Shown here one piece after another: positions 49,665 through 56,945 of a DNA stretch of 64,000 bases. The notes below the pieces were generated by a model. That model ran no database searches. It was not told where the DNA came from and saw nothing but the letters and a program-made list of their open reading frames with translations. A program made the position numbers and the translations under genes. Location of the stretch: contig JUEB01000023.1 in the NCBI GenBank assembly GCA_000802095.1, forward strand, positions 1 to 64,000. The letters are read 5' to 3'. The stretch's first letter is position 1; the number at the start of each line of letters is the position of its first letter. The DNA comes from Peptococcaceae bacterium BICA1-7 (GTDB lineage: Bacteria; Bacillota; Desulfotomaculia; Desulfotomaculales; Desulfocucumaceae).

Positions 49665-52271
49665 TCATTGCAGCAGACCTGCTTCCCGGGCTAACTCCAC
49701 ACACTGGGCGCGGTTTTTCACTCCCAGCTTGCTGTATATATTGCCTGTATGAGTCTTGACGGTTCGTAAAGCAATACCAAGTTTTGCACTGATTTCCTCG
49801 TTGGTATTGGCCCTGACCAACAGCTCCAGTACTTTTTTCTCCTGTTCCGTCAGGAGCTCTTTCATTCCGGCGGCGGCCTCGCCATATGCCTCCAGGGCTG
49901 CCGGAAGATTTTCGTGCATCTGCCTTAACAGGCTTTTTGCATAGTATGTCAATAACCTGGCAGCAGGTTGATTTGCACTCTTTCTTCTTAATGTGGTGTA
50001 ATATTTTAACAGGTGGGCCATGGGGGTGAATTCATCCATATAGCTCCTGACGTAGCCCTCTTCCATCCCGATAACAAGGGATTTTTTCATAAAGCTCACG
50101 GCGCCGCGCATGTCATTGTTCCGGCAGGACAGCAACGCCAAAAGGTTTAAAACCTCCACCTGGCTGTGGAGCCTTCCGTTATCCACTGCAAAGGAAAGGA
50201 GTCTTTGCAGCAGCAGCTCCGCATCCTGCAGGCGGCCCCTGGCCATCAGCGCCCTTGCATACACCAGCAGCTCAAACTCCCTTATTCGGTTAATTTCCGT
50301 GAAGATATCAAGTTTGCGGGAGACCAGCCATTCCTCGACCTTGTCTTCCTCTCCAATATCCATATACAACCGGCACCGGAAGGCCTGAAGCAAAGACATC
50401 CAGTGAGCCTTGCCGCAGCTCTGAAGCCTTTTATCACATTCCTCCATAATTTCAAAAGCACCGGACATATCTCCCCGGGCCCTTTTTATCCGTGACATGT
50501 CCACCATGGCCGGAACCAGGGCGCCCGGACAATTGGCATCCCGCGCCTCTTCCTGGGCCTTCAGCAGATAGGGCAGGGCTTCCTCCAGCCGGTTGCTTTC
50601 ATATAAGCATTCACCGATTCCCAAGGGCGCGTAACCAGGATTTTTGGATATCAGCCCCCTGTAGCTTTCAGCCATCTTTCCATACTTTTCGGGAGCTTCT
50701 CTGAACAATACTGCCAGCATGTTGATGGGACAGCGGTGGAAGTAGATATCTGCCGTGTTGAAATCATTGTACTCAGGCATTTTATAATACCTGCTGTCAT
50801 TTGTCTCAGCCGCTGAGAAAAGTAGTGACAGGTATTCAATATCGCCTTCTCTGATAAGCAGGTTGGCCTCCACCAGGGTGCATGTCGTGCGGCTATAGCT
50901 GTTCCACTCAGGGCTGGAGGCATTTTGACAGTTATCCTTCAGTGCTTTCATCCTGCCAATCCACTGCCGTGACAGGTCATGCCGGCCTGTTTCCGCATAA
51001 TACAGGGCATAAATTACAGCTATCTTAAAGCTATTATCCCTGTACTCTCCAGGTAAACGCTCTATCCACGACAGCAGTGTGCCAAAATTGTTTTTGTGAA
51101 TTATATGATCAATCTGGTGTTCTATCATTTCAAGGGCTTCCCGGTATGAGCCCCCGCACAGCAGGTGCTCAACGGCCTCCGGTATGCGGCCGAGCCCTCG
51201 GAACCATTGGGCGGCTCTTGCATGCAGGCCCGGAATTTCCGCCGGCGCAATTTCCGAAAGGAGCTTGTATAGAGAGTTCTTAAACAGGTAGTGGTACCTG
51301 TACTCCCGCTTCTGCCCGTCCAGGGCCGCCAGGAAGCCGTTACCTTCACTGATTTCCTTAAGCATCTGCAGTCCGTTGTTGTCTCCTGTGACTGCATCAC
51401 ACAGGTCTTCCGAAAGGGTATCCAGAATGGAGGTTTTCATGGCGAAGGCCTGTTTTTCCGGGCGCCAGGAGGTGATTACCTCATCCTTTAGATACTGATC
51501 AATATCCCGGCTGGACCAGGCCAGAGCAGCAATGGCGTCATTGCTGCCGCCGGCATCCTCTATGGACAAGGCCACCGCCACCAGCGCCGCAGCCCAGCCT
51601 TCGGTATAAGTCTCCACCCTCTTCAGATCATGGTTTTCCAGTATACAGCCCCTTGCCTGGTAAAACCGGAAAATTTCTTCCTCACCAAAGCGCAGGTCTT
51701 TTTCCTTCAGCCGTTGTACCTGCCATTTGATCCTGTGCCTGGCCAGTTCTATTTCAGGCTCCGTCCGGCTGATGATAACCAGGTGCATTTTGGCTGGCAG
51801 ATAGTCGATCAGGTAGGATAATCCCTCCAGAACAGATGGTTCACTGATTAAATGAAGGTCGTCCAGCACCAGCAGGAAGTCTGATGGAGCCTCCGACAGC
51901 CGGTCGATGAGGATGTTGATATGTATGTTGGCCTGCAGAAGCTCACGGGAGGAAAAAACATATTCCGCCTCTCTGCTGATGCCCTCGGCAACACCGTCCA
52001 GGGCGGCGCAGACATAACGCCAGAACGACACAGGGTTATTATCGTGGGCATCCACCGACAGCCAGGCTGCAGAAAAACCGCAGTTCCCCAGCCAATCAAG
52101 CACCGCGGTGGTCTTGCCATAGCCGGCGGGAGCTGTAACCATGGTAAGCTTGCTCTGCAGGGCTTTATCCAATTTATGATGAAGGCGCCGGCGGGAAATC
52201 AGGTATTGATTTATTCCCGGCCTGCTGTATTTGGTCCCTATTAACCCGGTTTTGAATGTTATTTCCGCCAT
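49665..52271 (-). CDS. MalT-type LuxR-family transcriptional regulator 1
   Basis: The 868-residue protein has a P-loop near the N-terminus (VTAPAGYGKTTAVLDWL) and a Walker B-like LLVLDDLHLI. Long helical repeats follow (MalT winged helix and TPR, about 280-790). A C-terminal LuxR helix-turn-helix reads LTEQEKKVLELLVRANTNEEISAKLGI, then RTVKTHTGNIYSKLGVKNR (the motif continues to LAREAGLLQ). These large regulators (LAL/STAND type) are ATP-dependent activators that respond to small ligands. It is the gene before the LRR/SLH gene and a likely controller of the palindromic promoters. That link is inference. Confidence 0.9.
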   Translation of the reverse strand: MAEITFKTGLIGTKYSRPGINQYLISRRRLHHKLDKALQSKLTMVTAPAGYGKTTAVLDWLGNCGFSAAWLSVDAHDNNPVSFWRYVCAALDGVAEGISREAEYVFSSRELLQANIHINILIDRLSEAPSDFLLVLDDLHLISEPSVLEGLSYLIDYLPAKMHLVIISRTEPEIELARHRIKWQVQRLKEKDLRFGEEEIFRFYQARGCILENHDLKRVETYTEGWAAALVAVALSIEDAGGSNDAIAALAWSSRDIDQYLKDEVITSWRPEKQAFAMKTSILDTLSEDLCDAVTGDNNGLQMLKEISEGNGFLAALDGQKREYRYHYLFKNSLYKLLSEIAPAEIPGLHARAAQWFRGLGRIPEAVEHLLCGGSYREALEMIEHQIDHIIHKNNFGTLLSWIERLPGEYRDNSFKIAVIYALYYAETGRHDLSRQWIGRMKALKDNCQNASSPEWNSYSRTTCTLVEANLLIREGDIEYLSLLFSAAETNDSRYYKMPEYNDFNTADIYFHRCPINMLAVLFREAPEKYGKMAESYRGLISKNPGYAPLGIGECLYESNRLEEALPYLLKAQEEARDANCPGALVPAMVDMSRIKRARGDMSGAFEIMEECDKRLQSCGKAHWMSLLQAFRCRLYMDIGEEDKVEEWLVSRKLDIFTEINRIREFELLVYARALMARGRLQDAELLLQRLLSFAVDNGRLHSQVEVLNLLALLSCRNNDMRGAVSFMKKSLVIGMEEGYVRSYMDEFTPMAHLLKYYTTLRRKSANQPAARLLTYYAKSLLRQMHENLPAALEAYGEAAAGMKELLTEQEKKVLELLVRANTNEEISAKLGIALRTVKTHTGNIYSKLGVKNRAQCVELAREAGLLQ

Positions 52272-52383
52272 TTTTGAAGATCTACCTCACACCTTGCTTT
52301 CTCTATCCATTATATATCGGTTTATATAGTTATTTTTTGGGTCTTTTTTCCCAAAAAGAAATATTTAAGTTGTTAGGGCAATG

Positions 52384-52425
52384 GAAAAAAAGACACCTGC
52401 TGTTTTATTTTACCAGGAGGTGTCG
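52384..52425 (-). terminator. terminator of the SLH remnant
   Basis: AGACACCT and AGGTGTC arms around an A/T-rich loop, with TTTTTTTCC following on the minus strand. It lies downstream of the SLH remnant at 52467 and was probably its terminator. Confidence 0.6.
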
Positions 52426-52466
52426 CTAAATTCCATTTAGTTAAGTCCGGTACCTGAAAATCTGAA

Positions 52467-52715
52467 TTATATCAAATTTGATTTCTGCAGCAGCTTTTTG
52501 ATAATCACCACTACCTCCGCCCTGGTGATATTGTCTTCCGGCGCCAGCAGGTGGCCGCTTTTCCCGGAAACGATACCGGCCCTGACACAGGCGGCCATGC
52601 ACGGAGTCCTTTTCAGCGCCGGGCCATATCAGGCGCTGCCGTCCTTCCCCACGTCCCACCCGGTTAAATCCAGCACCCCGTTTTTCACCCTCGGCGCTTC
52701 ATGGCCCGAGCCATA
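52467..52715 (-). pseudogene. remnant of SLH gene next to a kinase sensor fragment
   Basis: Read on the minus strand, 52605-52467 gives an SLH end with a stop codon ([20 protein letters not shown], then [15 protein letters not shown]). Just upstream, about 52715-52650 in another frame gives PRVKNGVLDLTGWDVGKDGSA followed by a stop. That is very like the start of the 7TMR-DISM sensor domain of the kinase at 32.6-34.4 kb (NGVLDLAQWDFNTDG). The two pieces lie in different frames and have no common start. This explains most of the 625-base gap between the two MalT-type genes. Confidence 0.65.
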
Positions 52716-52780
52716 CTTAGCTCCATGTAAAATCCTTTAAAGCCGTCAACTATGTCAACAATTCCGCATATATCGACAAT

Positions 52781-52830
52781 AAAAAGCAGATAGGCGGGTT
52801 TTAGTGTATATAAAACGCTATCTGCTTTAA
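52781..52830 (-). terminator. terminator of the second MalT-type regulator gene
   Basis: AAAAAGCAGATAG and CTATCTGCTTTAA arms (11-bp core stem) with a T-run on the minus strand, 67 bases past the regulator's stop codon. Confidence 0.75.
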
Positions 52831-52896
52831 TTTGCTATTCTATTTTCTATTTTTCCTATTTGCGAAACTTTAGCTGTCTCCCAAGGTCCGGATTCT

Positions 52897-55368
52897 TTAT
52901 TCAAGAATCCCCGCCAGCTTGCTCCTGCGGTCGATGCCCAGCTTGGAAAACACGGAGCGCAGGTGGAATCTGACGGTGGCCTCCGAGATAAACAGCGCCG
53001 AGGCGATTTCCCTGTTGCTCAAGCCCTTTGCGGCAAGGGTGGCCACCTCCATTTCCCGCTCGGTCAGGCCGTAAGGCAGCGTCCCGCTTTCCGAGCTGAG
53101 CCGTATCAGAAGCTTCCAGTTATCACCGATTAACTGTCCACTGGCGGCAATTTCCTCCGGCATCCTCTCACCCAGCTCGGAGAAAGCATTCTCCACCAAA
53201 CCGCCCAGCATACATTTGAATTCTATGAAAGGAAGATAGATACCGTCCGGTAAGGCTCTGGCAAGAGCTTCCCGAACATAAGAAAAGGCCTCCTGGCGCC
53301 GTCCGGTATTTAAATAGCCCATTGCCGCTATGATGTACATGTATATTTCCACCATCAGATAGCCCAGCTCACGGCATTCCACGATAGCAGCCTCCGCCGC
53401 CCCCAGCAGCCGGATATACTCTTCCTCCTGCAAAAGGATGCCCAGCCGGTAGTACCCGAAATAAATCTTAACCCAGGAGGGTGCTTCGGGGAAGGTTGTC
53501 CTGCCCTCCCGAACCTCTCTGGGTATCATTTGGGTCAGTCCCAGCCACATGTAAAAATCAGTCTGCAGCATCTGTGTTACAAAAGGACACATGGCGTCCG
53601 TGCCGACCGTTTCCTCCAATTCCTTGATGTATTGCGACAGGTCGTTGTTGCTGCCCCTCTTGACGGCCAGTTGCGCCATAAGATTGACAGTTCCCGTCCG
53701 CACCGTCCACTGACCGCTTCCTTCAGCCAGGTAGGCTGCCTGATAGGAAAGTGGCCCGGCCTCCGAAAGATACCCGCGATAGAGGGCCGCTTCGGCCTTA
53801 AACAGCACATCGGCGCCGCTTTTCACTCCGGTGAGCACGGAAAGCAGGCGCACCACACCGGAAAGCGCCTGTATTTCCTTCTCCAGTCCCCCTGGCGTCC
53901 GGTGGAAGAAGATCATCAGGGGCAGCCCGAAGGCGAAGGGCTCATCAGAGGTCAATGTCAGGCACCTGCCGCCGATCATCCCGGCCGCCTCCCGAAGGAT
54001 TGGCTCCATTTTTACTATGTCGGGGAATTCCATGTATGCGGAAACCAGTGTCCACTCACCCATTAAAGCCTTTCGTTCTTTTTTGTCCGCCACTTCCCCG
54101 ATGATAGTCTTGATCTCCTCCAGCAGCGCCCCCGCCCGTTCCCGCTTGTCCGCGCCAATGAAGGCATAGGCGATGCGCAGCAGCGAGATGGGGTATTGGC
54201 GCTTGATTTCAATGGGACAATTGGCCAATAATCCGGCGGCCAGCTCAGTAAAGGGCACAGCGTCGATCCGCGCCAGGGTCAGCCCTTTTAGAGGCAGGGA
54301 GAGGATGGCCTCATAGTCCTGCACCTTGAAAAAACAGGAAAGAGCTTGCACAGTATCACCCGCCCGGGCGTACCACTGGCCGGCCCGGCTGTAGCAGCTG
54401 ATTCTCGTCCGGGCATCCGCCGCCTTGAGCCTTCTAAGCAGCATTTCCCGCAGGATGGCATGGGGCACATAGCGCCGTTCCTCGGCCTCGTAGCGGACAA
54501 AGGGCGTTTCTTCCAGCAGGGCAAACACGTTTTCCGGCAGGGAATCGGCCTGGAGCAAAAAACAGATCTGATCGATAGTCACGCCGGGAAAAAGAGCGAT
54601 GTGAAAAAACAGATTTTTCCCCTGGCTGCTAATGTTTTCCCATACGATACTTTCCATGAGCTGGAGGAGGCTCAGGCCCGGAGAAAGCCCTTCCCCTCTT
54701 TGCATCTGCAGCACGGTGAGATAGAGCGCCACGATCCAGCCCTCGGTATAGTCGTAAAGCCGGCCGGCCTCGGCCTCTGAAAGGGCAACACCGCAAAGGC
54801 GGCAATAGCGCCGCACATCTTCGGCGCTCAAACGGAGGTCTTCTATATGTATATAGTGGGCGCCCGACTGTTCAAAAAAGGAGAGGGCAAAAGGGCGCGC
54901 TGTCTGGGTGATGATGACCAGGCGCAGCTTCGTTCCGGAGTAGGAGAGCAGCGCCGACATGACGGTCCGGGGCAGCTCCTTTTGCAAAAGATGAAAATCG
55001 TCCAGTACCAGCAACGATTGTGTATCGCAGCGAAGGCCGCTGATTGCCTCCCCGATCTCCCAGGCCGACATCAGCCTGGGGAAACCGGCGGAGAGCAACT
55101 GCTTCCCCGCCGCCGGGTCGATATGTTCAAGCTCCCGGCACAGCCTCGTCCAGGAGATTCCCGGAGCGTCCTCTGCCGCGCTCCACCAGTACACAGGCGT
55201 GCCTTTGGGAAGGTTGTCCATTAGATAATCCCGCACCGCCGTGGTCTTGCCGTAGCCCGAGGGGGCTTCTATCACCGTCACCGGCGCGCTCAGAATATCT
55301 CCCAGCTTTTTGAGCAGCCGTGGAGAATAATAATGTATATTGGATTTAAAAACCTTATTTTCAGCCAT
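52897..55368 (-). CDS. MalT-type LuxR-family transcriptional regulator 2
   Basis: ATG at 55368 is chosen with a GGGGG site upstream; the frame open to 55410 is longer. About 823 residues: P-loop VIEAPSGYGKTTAVRDYL, Walker B-like LLVLDDFHLLQ, helical and TPR-like middle, and a C-terminal LuxR helix-turn-helix (LTEREMEVATLAAKGLSNREI then FHLRSVFSKLGIDRRS). It is a distant paralog of the 49665-52271 gene. It lies upstream of the first regulator and downstream of the small SLH gene, so it may control either neighbouring unit. Its ligand is unknown. Confidence 0.88.
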   Translation of the reverse strand: MAENKVFKSNIHYYSPRLLKKLGDILSAPVTVIEAPSGYGKTTAVRDYLMDNLPKGTPVYWWSAAEDAPGISWTRLCRELEHIDPAAGKQLLSAGFPRLMSAWEIGEAISGLRCDTQSLLVLDDFHLLQKELPRTVMSALLSYSGTKLRLVIITQTARPFALSFFEQSGAHYIHIEDLRLSAEDVRRYCRLCGVALSEAEAGRLYDYTEGWIVALYLTVLQMQRGEGLSPGLSLLQLMESIVWENISSQGKNLFFHIALFPGVTIDQICFLLQADSLPENVFALLEETPFVRYEAEERRYVPHAILREMLLRRLKAADARTRISCYSRAGQWYARAGDTVQALSCFFKVQDYEAILSLPLKGLTLARIDAVPFTELAAGLLANCPIEIKRQYPISLLRIAYAFIGADKRERAGALLEEIKTIIGEVADKKERKALMGEWTLVSAYMEFPDIVKMEPILREAAGMIGGRCLTLTSDEPFAFGLPLMIFFHRTPGGLEKEIQALSGVVRLLSVLTGVKSGADVLFKAEAALYRGYLSEAGPLSYQAAYLAEGSGQWTVRTGTVNLMAQLAVKRGSNNDLSQYIKELEETVGTDAMCPFVTQMLQTDFYMWLGLTQMIPREVREGRTTFPEAPSWVKIYFGYYRLGILLQEEEYIRLLGAAEAAIVECRELGYLMVEIYMYIIAAMGYLNTGRRQEAFSYVREALARALPDGIYLPFIEFKCMLGGLVENAFSELGERMPEEIAASGQLIGDNWKLLIRLSSESGTLPYGLTEREMEVATLAAKGLSNREIASALFISEATVRFHLRSVFSKLGIDRRSKLAGILE

Positions 55369-55500
55369 AGCGTCATCCCCCGGTTTTTGGGCTTTACGCA
55401 GTAAAAACACAACGACTTATTATACCATAATTAGCTAAATAAAATTAAGCGGCCAATAGTTTCCTCTAGCCTTCTGTCTCTGCGAGCCCCTAGGCGCTCG

Positions 55501-55538
55501 CAGAAAAGAACCTCCCGGATTAACTGGAGGTTCTTCTG
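55501..55538 (-). terminator. terminator of the small SLH gene
   Basis: CAGAAAAGAACCTCC and GGAGGTTCTTCTG form a stem of about 12 bp with a 10-nt loop, starting 17 bases past the stop codon. Confidence 0.8.
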
Positions 55539-55554
55539 CCTGCCACAAAAGCAG

Positions 55555-56910
55555 CTATTTACTACTCAGGGCGTTCAATATTACCGTTACGGCCTCGGCC
55601 CTGGTGGCGCTGCCCCCGGGTCTTACCGTATTGTCGGGATAGCCCTTCATTATTCCACTGTCGGTGGAGACGGCCACCGCCTCCAAGGCCCAGTCGGAAA
55701 TGTCCCTGGTATCCGTAAAGGTCAACTCAGGGGCTGTTCCGGCAAGCCCTGCGGCCTTAACCGTCATTACCGCCATCTGCTCCCGGGTAATAAATTCATC
55801 GGGTCCGAAATTACCATCCGGATAGCCGCTAACTATCCCCAGGGAGGCAACGGCAGCGATGAAGTCTTTAGCCCAGTGATTGGCGGTGTCGGAAAACACC
55901 TTGCCGCCTTTGGCCTCCAGGTGGAAGGCTTTCACCAGCACGGCGGCGAACTCGGCCCGGGTGATGGTGCTGTCGGGAATGAAGGTGCCGTCGGGGTAAC
56001 CGCTTATGGCTCCCAGGGCCACCAGTTTTTTAATGTTGGCCTCGGCCCAGTGACCGGATATGTCTTTAAGTGTCACCGACAGCTTCTCTTCCGGGGCGGG
56101 AAGCGACTCTTGCGCAGTCATTACGGCATATTGGGTGAAGTGGTCCACCGTCACCGTGATGGTGTTGCCGGACACCGCACCGCCTATGTTCACCCACTGC
56201 CCAGACCCTTCGTCGTAATAGAACACCGCCGGCTCTTCACCGGGGGCCAGGGACGACGGGTCAAAGGTGAAGGTCAGGGTTACCGGCCTGTTGAAATTAT
56301 AGTGGTCCTGCCCGTCCACGGTAAGCCGGTAGGCCGTTCCCTGCACCATGAATCCGGCAGGGGCCGCCGGGGGCGAATCCACCTCCTGAACAGCCACCCG
56401 TACGGCGGAACTGCCCTGCAGCGCCCCGGCCGGTATGACTACTCCGGCCCTACCGCCCAGGCTGACCGTGCCGCCGGCCGAGGGGTACACATAGGCCTTC
56501 CCGGTGGTGTCGTGAACAGCACCGGGAGACGATGAGCCGCCACTGCCCCCGCTGCTATGTCCTCCTCCGCCAGACTGGGTAGCCGTCAAGGTGCCGCTGG
56601 CCACGTCGCTGCCGCTGCCGGCCACCACGGTCAAAGCGCCCGGGTTAACCTCCGGCATAGCAAAGCTGCAGCTGTAGCCGCCGCCGGCATCGGCGGCCGC
56701 CTCGGCGTAAAAAACTATGTGGCCGTCCCCGTCCACCACCTTTACCGGCACCAACGCCCCCGGGGCGGCAGTGCCGGACACGGTGACGGCGTCTCCCGCA
56801 GCCGCGCTGCCGGCGCTGAGGGATAAGTCAGCTCCGGCGGCCATGGCCAACCAGGACGGGCAAAGGACAAAAAGCAGTGCTGCCGCTATAGTAACAATTT
56901 TTCTATACAT
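55555..56910 (-). CDS. SLH protein with ZU5-like domain (short form)
   Basis: The 451-residue protein has a signal peptide (IVTIAAALLFVLCPSWLAMA), an Ig-like region (about 28-115) and a Gly/Ser linker (QSGGGGHSSGGSGGSSSPG). A ZU5-like domain follows (GGTVSLGGRAGVVIPAGALQG to VTVDHFTQYAVM), and three SLH domains (HWAEANIKKLVALGAISGY and two more). Its second half is a paralog of the tails of the DUF6273 and LRR proteins. It starts 36 bases after the RCC1 gene, which lacks SLH domains. The two are probably co-transcribed, and this protein may anchor the other. Confidence 0.87.
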   Translation of the reverse strand: MYRKIVTIAAALLFVLCPSWLAMAAGADLSLSAGSAAAGDAVTVSGTAAPGALVPVKVVDGDGHIVFYAEAAADAGGGYSCSFAMPEVNPGALTVVAGSGSDVASGTLTATQSGGGGHSSGGSGGSSSPGAVHDTTGKAYVYPSAGGTVSLGGRAGVVIPAGALQGSSAVRVAVQEVDSPPAAPAGFMVQGTAYRLTVDGQDHYNFNRPVTLTFTFDPSSLAPGEEPAVFYYDEGSGQWVNIGGAVSGNTITVTVDHFTQYAVMTAQESLPAPEEKLSVTLKDISGHWAEANIKKLVALGAISGYPDGTFIPDSTITRAEFAAVLVKAFHLEAKGGKVFSDTANHWAKDFIAAVASLGIVSGYPDGNFGPDEFITREQMAVMTVKAAGLAGTAPELTFTDTRDISDWALEAVAVSTDSGIMKGYPDNTVRPGGSATRAEAVTVILNALSSK

Positions 56911-56945
56911 GGCTTCACCTCATCACTGTGCGTATTTTTGCCGCC

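Noticed and set aside
52441-52659. A 72-codon minus-strand frame after the first MalT-type gene
   Set aside because: It reads in the wrong frame for the SLH remnant and gives an Arg/Gly-rich product with no homology; the true content is the pseudogene.
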